A stretch of 64,000 nt of DNA from Christensenella massiliensis (lineage in GTDB: Bacteria; Bacillota; Clostridia; Christensenellales; Christensenellaceae): the NCBI GenBank assembly GCA_900155415.1, contig LT700187.1, positions 868,001 to 932,000 on the forward strand. The letters are read 5' to 3'. Position 1 is the stretch's first letter; each line of letters starts with the position of its first letter. The translations under genes were made by a program, and so were the position numbers. The notes under the pieces are model-generated. The model searched no databases and was not told the DNA's origin. It was given only the letters and a program-made list of their open reading frames with translations. Positions 45,423-54,701 of the stretch are shown here, piece by piece.

Positions 45423-45970
45423 AAAAGCAAGGACCCGGAATAGCGGTATGCAGAAAAAAGAGGCGGCCGCTGTTTTTTCGAACGGGAAGCGTTCGAATCA
45501 GACCGCCGTATTCAAAAACAGGTTTCCGGCGGAACTGCCATGGAACTTCCCTGCCTGCGGAAGCCGGACGCTGTTTTCACTGAAAAAGCAAGCTATTTAG
45601 CGGAATAAACTGCCGTATTTAAAAATAGGGTTCCCTATATGAGCCCGGCGAACGCTGCGGGGGAAATACAAAAAAGGGGTCCCCGGGCGGCTCGAAGAGC
45701 GAAGCGATACCGAAGCAAAGCGGAGGGGAGCGGAGCAATGAGCCGTTTGGGGTAAAGTGAGGAAACGGCGGAAAGCGCTGTTTTCACTGAAAAAGTAAGC
45801 TATTTAGCGGAATAGACTGCCGTATTTAAAAATAGGGTTCCCTATATGAGCCCAGCGAACGCGAAGCGGAGCGGGTCATATAGGGCAGAGGAGCGGCTGC
45901 CTGAAAATGACGTCGTATTCGTAAGAATACGGCGGAAGTATAAGGCATGACGCGACGAAGGAGGATACCT
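45423..45970. repeat. Repeat-rich yidD-yidC spacer
   Basis: About 87 bp recur at 45569-45655 and 45777-45863 (offset 208 bp) with few mismatches, containing TATTTAAAAATAGGGTTCCC. A degenerate third copy lies near 45500. Between them 45670-45760 is a member of the GGGGTCCCCG repeat family seen at 51.2-51.8 kb. No gene is supported in this 548-bp stretch. Confidence 0.8.
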
Positions 45971-46984
45971 TTGGATTTTCTATACAATAACTTTTTATCG
46001 GATTTCTTTGTTATCTGCATGAAAGGCGTACACAGTATCTTTGCCGATTATGCGCTTAGCATCGTGGTCCTCACGATCCTGATCCGGCTGTGCCTGCTGC
46101 CGCTCGATCTGAAGCAGAGGAACAATCAGGCGAAGATGTCGGCGCTCGGCCCGGAGATACAGTCTCTGCAAAAGCGCTATGCGAATAACCCGGGGCAGCT
46201 GCAAAAGAAACAGCAGGAGCTTTACCGCAAAATGAACATCCACCCGATGCTCGGGTGCCTGCCCATGCTGATCCAGCTCCCGATCTTGTTTGCTTTCTTC
46301 GGCGCGATGCGCGTCATCGCCAGCGAGCAGACGATCGCCCTGATGCTGAACGCGGCGCAGAACGGCGCGGAAACGGTCCAGCTTACCCCGTTCTTCTGGG
46401 TGCACAACCTTTGGCAGCCGGATAACTTCATCGGCGCGAATGCAAGCATTCTCCCGTCTGCGGAAAGCTTTCTTTCCTATGTGCAGTCGAACCAGACGTT
46501 CATCCAGCCGCAGACGATGGCGCTCCTTGAAAGCCAAGGCCTGCTCGATTTCTCGTCGGGCGTGATGCAGGTGCCTGCGGACACCTATAATACACTGTGC
46601 GCGCAGATCCTGCAGGCAAACGGTTATTGGAGCGGAAGCATTGCGGACGGCTATGCAACGAACATGAACGGGTTCCTCATTCTTCCGGCGCTTGCGGGTG
46701 TGGCGCTGTTTTTGCAGCAAAAGTTCAATCCTGCCGCGGCAAACAACGCGATGACGGCCGCAACGACTGCCGCGCAAACGAAAGAGCAGCAGGAGGCGCA
46801 GGGCTGCACGAACAAGATGATGCTGTGGATGATGCCCATTTTCTCGGTATTCATCTGCGCAACATCCAATACGGCGTTCGCCCTCTATTGGTTCACGTCG
46901 AGCCTGTATGCGTTCAGCCAGATGCAGATCGTGAATCTCTTTAAAAAGGCAAAGGCGAAAAAGCAGGATATAACTGTTTCTTAA
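45971..46984 (+). CDS. yidC: Membrane protein insertase YidC
   Basis: A 337-residue Oxa1-family insertase. The first hydrophobic segment is followed by the conserved cytoplasmic motif ILIRLCLLPLDLKQR, where the hydrophilic-groove Arg sits, then MSALGPEIQSLQKRYANNPGQLQKKQQELYRK and a C-terminal cluster of helices. An unusually long Gln/Asn-rich extracytoplasmic stretch separates the middle helices. The start is a TTG at 45971 with AAGGAGG upstream; an ATG 24 nt earlier has no such site. Confidence 0.93.
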   Translation: MDFLYNNFLSDFFVICMKGVHSIFADYALSIVVLTILIRLCLLPLDLKQRNNQAKMSALGPEIQSLQKRYANNPGQLQKKQQELYRKMNIHPMLGCLPMLIQLPILFAFFGAMRVIASEQTIALMLNAAQNGAETVQLTPFFWVHNLWQPDNFIGANASILPSAESFLSYVQSNQTFIQPQTMALLESQGLLDFSSGVMQVPADTYNTLCAQILQANGYWSGSIADGYATNMNGFLILPALAGVALFLQQKFNPAAANNAMTAATTAAQTKEQQEAQGCTNKMMLWMMPIFSVFICATSNTAFALYWFTSSLYAFSQMQIVNLFKKAKAKKQDITVS

Positions 46985-47002
46985 AACAGGAGGAATAGAA
47001 AA

Positions 47003-47635
47003 GTGGATTTTGTGGAAGCAAAGGGAAAGACCGTCGACGAGGCGATCTTCAAAGGCCTTGAGGAAATGGGGCTTTCTCTCGACGAGGTTGAGATCGATAT
47101 CGTTCAGGAGGGAGGCAAGGGCTTTTTAGGGCTTGGAAAGGCAACGGTGCGTCTGACGAAAAAAGAGCCTGAAAGCAGCGGAAAAAGCGAGCCCGAACAG
47201 TTTCTGGACGGCCTCTTTGAACGGATGGGAGTAGAGGCGGAATGCTCCGTCACGGGCGAGGACGAAAAGAGCATCCGAATCGAAATGACCGGAAAGGATA
47301 CCGCAGTCCTGATCGGCAGACGGGGAGATACGCTCGACGCCATACAGTATTTGACGGGGCTTGCGGTCAACAAAGGACGCGAGGACTATAAAAAGATCAT
47401 GCTGGATGCGGAAAATTACCGCGCGAAGCGGGAACGGACGCTCGAAAAGCTGGCAAAGCGGCTTGCGAATACAGTGGCAAAGACGGGCAAGCCGATCACG
47501 CTCGAACCGATGAATCCGTATGAACGCAGGATTTTGCACGCGACGCTGCAAAGCCATCCGCGGGTGGAAACGATTTCCGAGGGCGAAGAACCCTACCGCC
47601 GCGTGGTGATCCGCAGAAAGCGGCGGGAAGCTTAA
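47003..47635 (+). CDS. jag: Jag/KhpB RNA-binding protein (Jag-N, KH, R3H)
   Basis: A 210-residue protein with an N-terminal Jag domain (1-50, GGKGFLGLGK), a KH domain (about 85-150, including IGRRGDTLDAIQYLTGLAVNK) and an R3H domain near the C-terminus (MNPYERRILHATLQSHPRVET). KhpB acts with KhpA as an RNA chaperone in Gram-positives. The GTG start has AGGAGG upstream and follows yidC by 18 bp, the usual neighbourhood. Confidence 0.95.
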   Translation: MDFVEAKGKTVDEAIFKGLEEMGLSLDEVEIDIVQEGGKGFLGLGKATVRLTKKEPESSGKSEPEQFLDGLFERMGVEAECSVTGEDEKSIRIEMTGKDTAVLIGRRGDTLDAIQYLTGLAVNKGREDYKKIMLDAENYRAKRERTLEKLAKRLANTVAKTGKPITLEPMNPYERRILHATLQSHPRVETISEGEEPYRRVVIRRKRREA

Positions 47636-47640
47636 AAAAG

Positions 47641-47674
47641 GACCCGGTGGGCGAGAACCCCGTCGGGTTTTTTT
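47641..47674 (+). terminator. Terminator after jag
   Basis: ACCCG pairs with CGGGT around an inner GGG/CCC stem and is followed by T7. Confidence 0.8.
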
Positions 47675-47743
47675 GAATCCAGCGGATAAAAGCTGCGCCG
47701 GAAAAGCACGGCGCGGCTTTTGTGAAAAGAGAGAGGAGTCGGA

Positions 47744-49099
47744 ATGGAGAACGATACGATAGCCGCGGTTGCGACGCCGCCGGGAACGGGAGGCGTCGCC
47801 GTTATCCGCATCAGCGGGCCGGAGGCAAGGGCGGTGCTTGAAAAAGTATTCCCCAGCGCATCCGCTGCGCATGGGCAGATGACATACGGCGGCATTCGGC
47901 GCGGAGGCGAGCTGCTCGATACGGCGATGGCCGTTTTCTTTTACGGACCAAGGTCCTATACAGGCGAAGATACGGCGGAGCTGCATTGCCACGGAAGCGC
48001 GGTCGGCGTGCAGCGTGTTCTGGAATTCGTATACGAATGCGGCGCGCGTCCGGCACAGCCGGGCGAATTCACGCGGCGGGCCTTTGTGAACGGAAAGATG
48101 GACCTTTCCCAAGCGGAGGCGGTATGCGATTTTATTTCCGCGTCCTCCCGGGAGGGGGCAAGGGCGTCGCTCGGCCAGCTTGCCGGGAACCTGAAGGAAC
48201 GGGTGCTCTCCTATCAGGAGCTGCTCACAGATGCGCTGGCACGGGTGGAAGCCGCTGTGGAATATCCGGAGGAGGACCTTGAAGACGAGGTCGCGGAGGA
48301 TATCCTTCCCCTTTTGGCAGAATGGAAGGCAGGGCTTCTTGCACTCGCGCAGACCTACCGCGCAGGGCAGATCGCAAAGGACGGCCTTAGGGTCGCGATT
48401 GCAGGAAAACCGAACGTGGGAAAATCCTCTCTTTTGAACGCGCTGTGCGGTATGGAGCGCGCGATCGTCGCAAATGTGCCCGGCACGACGCGGGATACCA
48501 TCGAGCAGTCCATAGAATTGGATGGTATCCGCATTTATTTGACGGATACGGCAGGAATACGGAGCACAAACGATGAAATAGAAAAGCAAGGTGTAAAACG
48601 GTCTGAAAACGCGATAAATGAAAGCAAATTGTCCGTTTTTGTGCTGGACGGAAGCGGAGAAATCACAGACGAGGACAGATTCGTCATGAGAGCGCTCAAA
48701 AAAAGTGAAGCCGACCTCTTCATCGTTTTGAATAAATTAGATGCGTGTGAGAGGCTCTCAGAAAAAGACGTAGAACGGGAATTCGGTGCAGCGCCGCTGC
48801 GCGTTTCGGCTAAGACCGGAGCGGGCGTCGGTGAACTGAAACGGCGGCTGACGGACTATGCGCGGCAGGACCGGACAGCAGGAGAGATATTGGTCACAAA
48901 CGAGCGGCATGTGTTCGCCCTGAAAAGTGCAGCGCACGCGATCGGCGAAGCGGAGGATGCTCTTCGCGGCGGAATGGATATGGACTGCGTAACCATTGAT
49001 TTGAACGCAGCATGGAGGAGCCTTGGAGAGATCACCGGAAAAACGGTGAGCGAGGAGATCATAGACAGGATATTCACGAAGTTTTGCTTGGGAAAATGA
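47744..49099 (+). CDS. mnmE: tRNA modification GTPase MnmE
   Basis: A 451-residue protein: N-terminal tetrahydrofolate-binding domain starting NDTIAAVATPPGTGGVAVIRISG, a GTPase domain with G1 GKPNVGKSS (about residue 220) and DTAGIR, and the C-terminal motif ending FCLGK. With MnmG it makes the cmnm5 modification of wobble uridine. AGAGAGGAG lies upstream of the ATG. The mnmG gene follows after a 195-bp gap with no visible feature. Confidence 0.96.
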   Translation: MENDTIAAVATPPGTGGVAVIRISGPEARAVLEKVFPSASAAHGQMTYGGIRRGGELLDTAMAVFFYGPRSYTGEDTAELHCHGSAVGVQRVLEFVYECGARPAQPGEFTRRAFVNGKMDLSQAEAVCDFISASSREGARASLGQLAGNLKERVLSYQELLTDALARVEAAVEYPEEDLEDEVAEDILPLLAEWKAGLLALAQTYRAGQIAKDGLRVAIAGKPNVGKSSLLNALCGMERAIVANVPGTTRDTIEQSIELDGIRIYLTDTAGIRSTNDEIEKQGVKRSENAINESKLSVFVLDGSGEITDEDRFVMRALKKSEADLFIVLNKLDACERLSEKDVEREFGAAPLRVSAKTGAGVGELKRRLTDYARQDRTAGEILVTNERHVFALKSAAHAIGEAEDALRGGMDMDCVTIDLNAAWRSLGEITGKTVSEEIIDRIFTKFCLGK

Positions 49100-49294
49100 T
49101 GCGCTCCTGTGGCACAGCTCCCCTCCCCTCCTGTTTGTTTCACCGGCATTCATCTGACCGGCGGGCCGCGTTCGGGCTGTGTGGAGAACCCTGCTTATGG
49201 CGGAGCCGGGCATGGCTGTTTATGCGCCGCGGCGCAGGCGTATTTTCGTGATTCGCCGTTCATTGGAACTGTATGGGAGAGAAAAAAAAGAAGT

Positions 49295-51166
49295 ATGACG
49301 GACTATTCAGGCGGAACGTATGACATCATCGTTGTAGGCGCGGGCCATGCGGGCGTCGAGGCGGCGCTCGCATGTGCTCGCATGGGGAAAAAGACCCTGC
49401 TTATGACCATCAATATGGACGGCATCGCGCTGATGGCGTGCAATCCTGCGATCGGAGGAACGGCAAAGGGCCATCTTGTACGCGAGATCGACGCGCTGGG
49501 CGGACAAATGGGGCTTGCGGCGGATGCAACGTTCATCCAGATCAAGATGCTGAATACAAAAAAAGGCCCGGCGGTGCACTCTCTGCGGGCGCAGCAGGAT
49601 AAGAAGTTCTATCAGCGGTATATGAAAGAGACGCTGGAAAATACGGAAAACCTGCTGCTTGTGCAGGACGAAGCGACGGACATCCTGACGAACGGGAGCG
49701 GCGTATGCGGCGTGCGCGGCGCGATGGGCGCGCGCTATTATTCCCGCGCGGTGATCCTTGCGACGGGCGTTTACCTGAAGGGAAAGGTGATCGTCGGAGA
49801 ATATACGAAAAGCGCGGGACCGAGCGGCCTCTTCCCTGCTGATTATTTGAGCGCGAGCCTTTCTTCCCTTGGCTTTTCCCTGCAGCGGTTCAAAACGGGA
49901 ACGCCCGCGCGGGTGGACGCGCGCAGCATTGATTTTTCCAAAACAGAGCCGCAGTACGGCGACGAAACAATCATTCCGTTCTCCTTTTTGAGCGGGAAAA
50001 TCAAGCGGGAGCAGGTTCCCTGCTACCTTACCTATACGAATGAAAAGACGCACGAAATTATCCGGGAAAATATCCACCGCAGCCCTCTTTACAGCGGGAT
50101 GATCGAGGGCATCGGGCCGCGCTACTGTCCGTCTATCGAGGACAAGGTGGTGAAATTCCCCGATAAGGAGCGGCACCAGCTCTTTTTGGAGCCGGAGGGG
50201 CTGCACACGAACGAGGTGTATGTGCAGGGCATGTCGTCGAGCCTGCCCGTCGACGTGCAGATCGCGCTGTACCGCACGGTCCCGGGCATGGAAAACGTCC
50301 ATTTTGTGCGTCCGGCCTATGCCATCGAATATGACTGCATCGACCCGACGCGCCTCCGTCCCTCGCTTGAAACAAAGGACGTGAGCGGGCTGTTCACCGC
50401 CGGGCAGATCAACGGAACGTCCGGCTACGAAGAAGCGGGTGCGCAGGGGCTTATTGCGGGAATCAACGCCTGCCGTTTCCTCGACGGCGAGCCGCCGGTG
50501 GTGCTGGGGCGCGACGAGGCCTATGCGGGCGTGCTGATCGACGACCTCGTGACCAAAGGAACGAAGGAGCCCTACCGCATGATGACCTCGCGTGCGGAAT
50601 ACCGTCTGCTGCTGCGGCAGGACAACGCCGACACGCGCTTAACGCAGCTTGGGCGGGACGTGGGGCTCGTTTCGGACGAACGGTACGACCGGTATTTGTA
50701 TAAGACGGAGCATGTTTCACGTGAAACAAAACGGCTGGCGTCTGTGACGGTGAAAAAAGCGGCCGCCGACGCGTTTTTCAAAAAACGCGGCATGGACGCG
50801 CCGGGGCGCGGTATGAGGCTCGCGGAAATGCTGGCCCGCCCGGGCGTTTCCTATCGTGACCTGATGGAAGCGGAGGGGGAAAACGTGGAGCTGGACGATG
50901 ATATCGTCTCCCAGATCGAGACGAATATCAAATACGCGGGCTATATTGAAAAGCAGCAGAGACAGGTGGAGGCCGCCGCGGGCCTTGAAAAAAAGAAAAT
51001 ACCGGAGGATATCGATTATCAGAAGATCAGCGGCCTGCGCCTTGAAGCGCGGGCGAAGCTAAACGATATCCGCCCCCAAACCGTCGGCCAAGCGACGCGG
51101 ATATCGGGCGTATCTCCGGCGGACATCTCGGTGCTGCTGGTATATCTGGCCGGACAGGGAAAATAG
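49295..51166 (+). CDS. mnmG: tRNA uridine-5-carboxymethylaminomethyl modification enzyme MnmG
   Basis: A 623-residue FAD protein: dinucleotide-binding motif YDIIVVGAGHAGVEAALACARMG, the GidA signatures CNPAIGGTAKGHLVREIDALGG and TSGYEEAGAQGLIAGINA, and the C-terminal helical domain that binds MnmE and tRNA. A longer upstream frame exists but the motif begins right after the ATG at 49295. A perfect parS site lies inside the gene at 50713-50728. The last ~80 bp of the gene and flank are duplicated downstream. Confidence 0.96.
   Translation: MTDYSGGTYDIIVVGAGHAGVEAALACARMGKKTLLMTINMDGIALMACNPAIGGTAKGHLVREIDALGGQMGLAADATFIQIKMLNTKKGPAVHSLRAQQDKKFYQRYMKETLENTENLLLVQDEATDILTNGSGVCGVRGAMGARYYSRAVILATGVYLKGKVIVGEYTKSAGPSGLFPADYLSASLSSLGFSLQRFKTGTPARVDARSIDFSKTEPQYGDETIIPFSFLSGKIKREQVPCYLTYTNEKTHEIIRENIHRSPLYSGMIEGIGPRYCPSIEDKVVKFPDKERHQLFLEPEGLHTNEVYVQGMSSSLPVDVQIALYRTVPGMENVHFVRPAYAIEYDCIDPTRLRPSLETKDVSGLFTAGQINGTSGYEEAGAQGLIAGINACRFLDGEPPVVLGRDEAYAGVLIDDLVTKGTKEPYRMMTSRAEYRLLLRQDNADTRLTQLGRDVGLVSDERYDRYLYKTEHVSRETKRLASVTVKKAAADAFFKKRGMDAPGRGMRLAEMLARPGVSYRDLMEAEGENVELDDDIVSQIETNIKYAGYIEKQQRQVEAAAGLEKKKIPEDIDYQKISGLRLEARAKLNDIRPQTVGQATRISGVSPADISVLLVYLAGQGK
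50713..50728. promoter_or_regulatory. parS partition site inside mnmG
   Basis: TGTTTCACGTGAAACA, the perfect 16-bp palindromic ParB/Spo0J binding site. Confidence 0.93.
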
Positions 51167-51199
51167 CGCGGCCGACGGTTTGAAACAGGGGTCCCCGAA
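51086..51199 (+). repeat. mnmG tail, duplicated downstream
   Basis: These 114 bp cover the last 27 codons of mnmG and the following flank. They are repeated at 51304-51417 (offset 218 bp) with few mismatches, leaving an out-of-context gene tail in the spacer. Confidence 0.85.
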
Positions 51200-51840
51200 C
51201 GACTCGAGCGAAGCGAGTCGGTTGGGGTAAAGGAGGAGCAAGGAGGCGGGTGAAGTTTCCGCTTTTGCGGGAAACGGAACAGAGCGGACTATGCGACGAC
51301 GTGGGCCAAGCGACGCGGATATCGGGCGTGTCTCCGGCGGACATCTCGGTGCTGCTGGTATATCTGACCGGACAGGGAAAATAGCGCGGCCGACGGTTTG
51401 AAATAGGGGCCCCCGGCGCACTCGAGCGAAGCGAAGTGGAGAGAGTGCGTTAGGGAAAAGGACGGAGCGCTGTCCGAACCTATGGTTCGGCTAACAGCGC
51501 CCGGGCAAGGGCTGTCCATGAGTGCGAGCGACGGAGGAGCGATGCAGAAATGGGAACAGCCTACTGCCGTGCGGAAAATACATAAGAACAGAATAGGACG
51601 AGGCGGGAAACGGAACAGAGCCGACTTTGCTCATGATAAACTGGGGCCCCCGCGAAACTCGAACGCAGTGAGTTTCGTGGGGAAGAGGAGGAGCCGCCCA
51701 AGGAGCAAGCTTTCCGAAGCGTAAGACGGGGTCCCCGCCGAAACCCAATGAAATGGTTTCGGTGGGGAAAAGGAGGAGCAAGGAGGCGGGTGAAATTTCC
51801 GCGAAAGCGGAAACGGAACAGAGCCGACTTTGCTCCGACG
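51167..51840. repeat. GGGGTCCCCG repeat cluster after mnmG
   Basis: Four or five elements start GGGG(T/C)CCCCG (about 51188, 51405, 51643, 51728) and are followed by a stem-like stretch (CTCGAGCGAAGCGAG in the first) and a GGGGTAAAGGAGGAGC-type segment; two continue into AAGGAGGCGGGTGAA. A related unit lies near 45.7 kb. Low-complexity, repeat-like; no gene is supported here, and the unit between 51199 and 51303 only carries the duplicated mnmG tail boundary. Confidence 0.8.
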
Positions 51841-51856
51841 TGTTTCACGTGAAACA
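51841..51856. promoter_or_regulatory. parS partition site after the repeat cluster
   Basis: TGTTTCACGTGAAACA, a second perfect parS, 1.1 kb from the first. The stretch to the next gene (51857-52002) shows nothing further. Confidence 0.93.
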
Positions 51857-52002
51857 CTCCCCTTTTTAATTTGATTTTGCAGCCCGATATGGATATACTG
51901 ATTTTGAAAGATGTTTTGGCGTGCCGCGGAGGGCTCCGCGGTATGGACGAAGCGGGAGCCAAGGCTCCTGCCCGGCGCAAACGGCGCGGAAAGGAAGAAC
52001 AA

Positions 52003-52545
52003 ATGAACGAAGCGATCCTTTTTGAAACAGAGCGGATGACGTTCCGCCGTTTTACAGAGCAGGACCGCGCGGCGGCGGAGGTGTTCCTCAAGGACCCGGA
52101 GGTCATGTATGCATGGGAGCACGGCTTTTCCGACGCAGAGGTAACGGATTGGTTCGCACGCAATGCGGAGCGTTATGCGCGGTATGGCTGCAGCTGGCTG
52201 TGCGCGGAGGAAAAAGAGACGGGAGAGACCGTCGGCGCGATCGGGCTCATTTTCAACGGGGACATCGGCGGCATGGCCATGTGGGAGATCGGCTATATCC
52301 TGAACAAACGCTTTTGGGGCAAGGGCTATGCCGCCGAAGGAGCGCTTGGCTGTGCAGACTATGCGTTCCGTGTGATCGGAACGGATAAGGTGGCGGCGCA
52401 GATGCGCACGGATAACGCTGCTTCCCGCGCAGTCGCCCAAAGGCTGGGCATGCGCTATGCAGGAACCTACGACCGCTTTTACTGCGGAAAAAATACGCCG
52501 TACGATATTTATATTTTGGAAAAGGAAGGAACAGAACAGCCGTAA
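52003..52545 (+). CDS. GNAT family N-acetyltransferase
   Basis: A 180-residue protein of the RimJ/RimL-like GNAT type: LFETERMTFRRFTEQDRAAAEVF at the start, the acetyl-CoA loop region FWGKGYAAEGALGC (motif A) and TDNAASRAVAQRLGMRYAG (motif B). The acceptor is unknown. AAAGGAAG upstream supports the ATG at 52003; a longer frame upstream reads through the spacer. It sits between mnmG and rsmG, which are neighbours in many Firmicutes. Confidence 0.88.
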   Translation: MNEAILFETERMTFRRFTEQDRAAAEVFLKDPEVMYAWEHGFSDAEVTDWFARNAERYARYGCSWLCAEEKETGETVGAIGLIFNGDIGGMAMWEIGYILNKRFWGKGYAAEGALGCADYAFRVIGTDKVAAQMRTDNAASRAVAQRLGMRYAGTYDRFYCGKNTPYDIYILEKEGTEQP

Positions 52546-52607
52546 CAGGCAAAACGGGGCTGCGGCCCCTAAAAATAGGCATACGGAAAATAGGAGGGAC
52601 AAGTAAA

Positions 52608-53198
52608 ATGCATCTGGCAGGAAGAACATCAAAGTGGCTTAACATGCCCCATCAGGCGACGGTAACGGATAAACGCATCGTGATCCATGCGGAACCGGGG
52701 ACAGACCTCTGGCAGAATACCTATTACAACTTCACAAAAAATACGGGACACGCGCTTGTCGCGGAAGCGGACGAGGAGTGTTCGTTTTCGGTAAGGGCCG
52801 CGCGGGAGGGCAGCAGCCTTTACGACCAGTGCGGAGTGCTCGTCTATCTGGACGGGAAAAACTGGGCGAAGGTATGCATGGAATACGGCGACGAAAGCAC
52901 GCAAAGGCTGGGGAGCGTCGTCACCTCGGGCGGATATTCGGATTGGGCATGGACGGAACTGCCGGGAGATATCGACGTCATGTATTACCGTGTCAGCAGG
53001 CTCGGAGACAGCTTTCTGTTCGAGGTCTCCCGGGATGGAAAGGAATACCGGGAAATGCGCATTTTCCACCTGCGCTGCAAGAATGCGGCGGTGCGCATCG
53101 GCGTGTTCGCGTGCTGCCCCACGGGGGACGGCATGAAGGCGGTGTTTGAGGAAGCGGCGTTCACTCCGCCCGCATGGAAGCCCTATAAAGGAGTATAA
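52608..53198 (+). CDS. DUF1349 domain protein (concanavalin-like)
   Basis: A 196-residue protein without a signal peptide that matches the YesU/DUF1349 jelly-roll family: WLNMPHQATV, DLWQNTYYNFTKNTGHAL, GVLVYLDGKNWAKVCMEY and RIGVFACCPTGDGMKAVFEEAAF. Members bind or process carbohydrate-like ligands, but the role is not established. It ends 3 bp before rsmG, so the two probably form one operon with the acetyltransferase gene. Confidence 0.85.
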   Translation: MHLAGRTSKWLNMPHQATVTDKRIVIHAEPGTDLWQNTYYNFTKNTGHALVAEADEECSFSVRAAREGSSLYDQCGVLVYLDGKNWAKVCMEYGDESTQRLGSVVTSGGYSDWAWTELPGDIDVMYYRVSRLGDSFLFEVSRDGKEYREMRIFHLRCKNAAVRIGVFACCPTGDGMKAVFEEAAFTPPAWKPYKGV

Positions 53199-53201
53199 GC
53201 A

Positions 53202-53900
53202 ATGTCTGAGTTTGAACGCGGCCTGATGACGCTGCTTGCGCAGGCTGGTCAAGCGGTCACAAAGCGCCAGTTTTCGGCCATGGAAATTTACTACAACGAG
53301 CTTGTGGAAGTAAACCGCACGCACAACCTGACGGCGGTCACGAGCCCGGAAGATGCGGCGCTGCGCCATTTTTTCGACAGCATCGTGCCGCAGGCGCTCA
53401 TCCCGCGGGGGGCAAGTGTTGTAGATGTGGGGAGCGGAGCGGGCTTCCCTCTTGTGCCGCTGAAGATCATGCGGGAGGATATCTCGGCGACGGCAGTGGA
53501 ATCCGCCGGAAAAAAATGTGCGTTCATAGAGCGCGCAACCGCCGCGGCAGGCGTTGCCGTCACGGTGCGCTGTTCCCGCGCGGAAGAGCTTGCGCGGACA
53601 GAGCTGCGGGAGAGCTTTGACGTATGCGTTTCGCGGGCGGTCGCGCAGCTGCGCGTCCTTGCCGAGCTTTGCGCTCCCCTTGTGAAGCCGGGCGGACTGT
53701 TCCTCGCCTATAAAGGAGATTACGCTCAGGAGCTTGCAGAGGCGGAGCACGCGCTTTCAGCGCTCTGGCTCAGGCTCGAGGAGACGGTAAAAATGCCGTG
53801 CGAGGGCTATGCGCACCATGTGCTCGCGTTCCGGAAAACGGGAGCATGCGCCGCGAAATATCCGCGCAGATATGCGCAGATCGTAAAATCGCCGCTGTAA
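53202..53900 (+). CDS. rsmG: 16S rRNA m7G527 methyltransferase RsmG
   Basis: A 232-residue Rossmann methyltransferase: the SAM motif VVDVGSGAGFPLVPLKI (about residues 70-86), NLTAVTSPEDAALRHFFDS before it and VSRAVAQLRVL later. It methylates G527 of 16S rRNA. The gene is 3 bp after the DUF1349 gene. Loss of this activity gives streptomycin resistance in other bacteria. Confidence 0.95.
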   Translation: MSEFERGLMTLLAQAGQAVTKRQFSAMEIYYNELVEVNRTHNLTAVTSPEDAALRHFFDSIVPQALIPRGASVVDVGSGAGFPLVPLKIMREDISATAVESAGKKCAFIERATAAAGVAVTVRCSRAEELARTELRESFDVCVSRAVAQLRVLAELCAPLVKPGGLFLAYKGDYAQELAEAEHALSALWLRLEETVKMPCEGYAHHVLAFRKTGACAAKYPRRYAQIVKSPL

Positions 53901-53931
53901 GGCGGCCGGCCCGGAGGGAAGAAAAGACAAA

Positions 53932-54603
53932 ATGCAGGAAACGGTATTTTTTGACCGTAAAAAGCCAAGCGCCGCGAAGCTGAGGGAATTCGGGTTCCGT
54001 GAAGCGAACGGGCTCTATCGATACGATACCCATATTGCGGGTGGGCAGTTTCAAATGACGGTGGAGGTTTTACAATGCGGAGCCGTACGCACGCAGGTCG
54101 TCGATGTGCAGACGGGCGAGGAATATGTGCTGCACCGCATGGCGAAAGCCGCGGGAGAGTTCGTGGGCATGGTGCGGAGCGGCTATGAAGCGGTCCTTAC
54201 GGCGGTCGCGGAAAGCTGCTTCCTGCCGGACGTGTTCAAAAGCGCGGGCGTAAAAGCCGCGGTCACTCATGTGCGGGAGGCCTACGGGTGCGAGCCGGAG
54301 TTTTTATGGAAGCGTTTTCCGGGAAACGCGGTGTGGCGCAGACCGGACAACCGGAAGTGGTTCGGGGCCCTGCTTACCGTATCTGCGCGTGTATTGGGCC
54401 TTGATTCGGACGAACAGGTAGAGGTGATCGACCTGCGTGCCGAGCCGGACGAGGCCGCGAGGCTTGTGGATGGGGTACGGTATTTTCCCGGCTATCACAT
54501 GAATAAAAAGCACTGGATCACGCTCCTGCCGGGCGGCGCGGTTTCCGGGGAAGAGCTGTTCCGCAGGATCGGCGAAAGCTACAGGCTGGCCGCGAAGCGG
54601 TGA
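53932..54603 (+). CDS. MmcQ/YjbR family protein with N-terminal extension
   Basis: A 223-residue protein. The C-terminal half matches the YjbR/CyaY-like fold of the MmcQ/YjbR family: RRPDNRKWFGALLTV, VEVIDLRAEPDEA, YFPGYHMNKKHWITLL and SYRLAAKR. The N-terminal ~115 residues form a second alpha/beta segment. Members are described as DNA-binding but the role is unclear. It follows rsmG by 31 bp. Confidence 0.82.
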   Translation: MQETVFFDRKKPSAAKLREFGFREANGLYRYDTHIAGGQFQMTVEVLQCGAVRTQVVDVQTGEEYVLHRMAKAAGEFVGMVRSGYEAVLTAVAESCFLPDVFKSAGVKAAVTHVREAYGCEPEFLWKRFPGNAVWRRPDNRKWFGALLTVSARVLGLDSDEQVEVIDLRAEPDEAARLVDGVRYFPGYHMNKKHWITLLPGGAVSGEELFRRIGESYRLAAKR

Positions 54604-54701
54604 AGCCGCATAAAATTTTGGCGAAAGCATGGCTCCGTCATAATTCGTTCATATTCCCATGCTAAAATGGAAGCAAATACAGGAAGAGAAGGCTTGTTTT
54701 T

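Noticed and set aside
47126-48589. Long minus-strand frame opposite jag and mnmE
   Set aside because: It is a shadow of the conserved plus-strand genes and has no recognisable domain.
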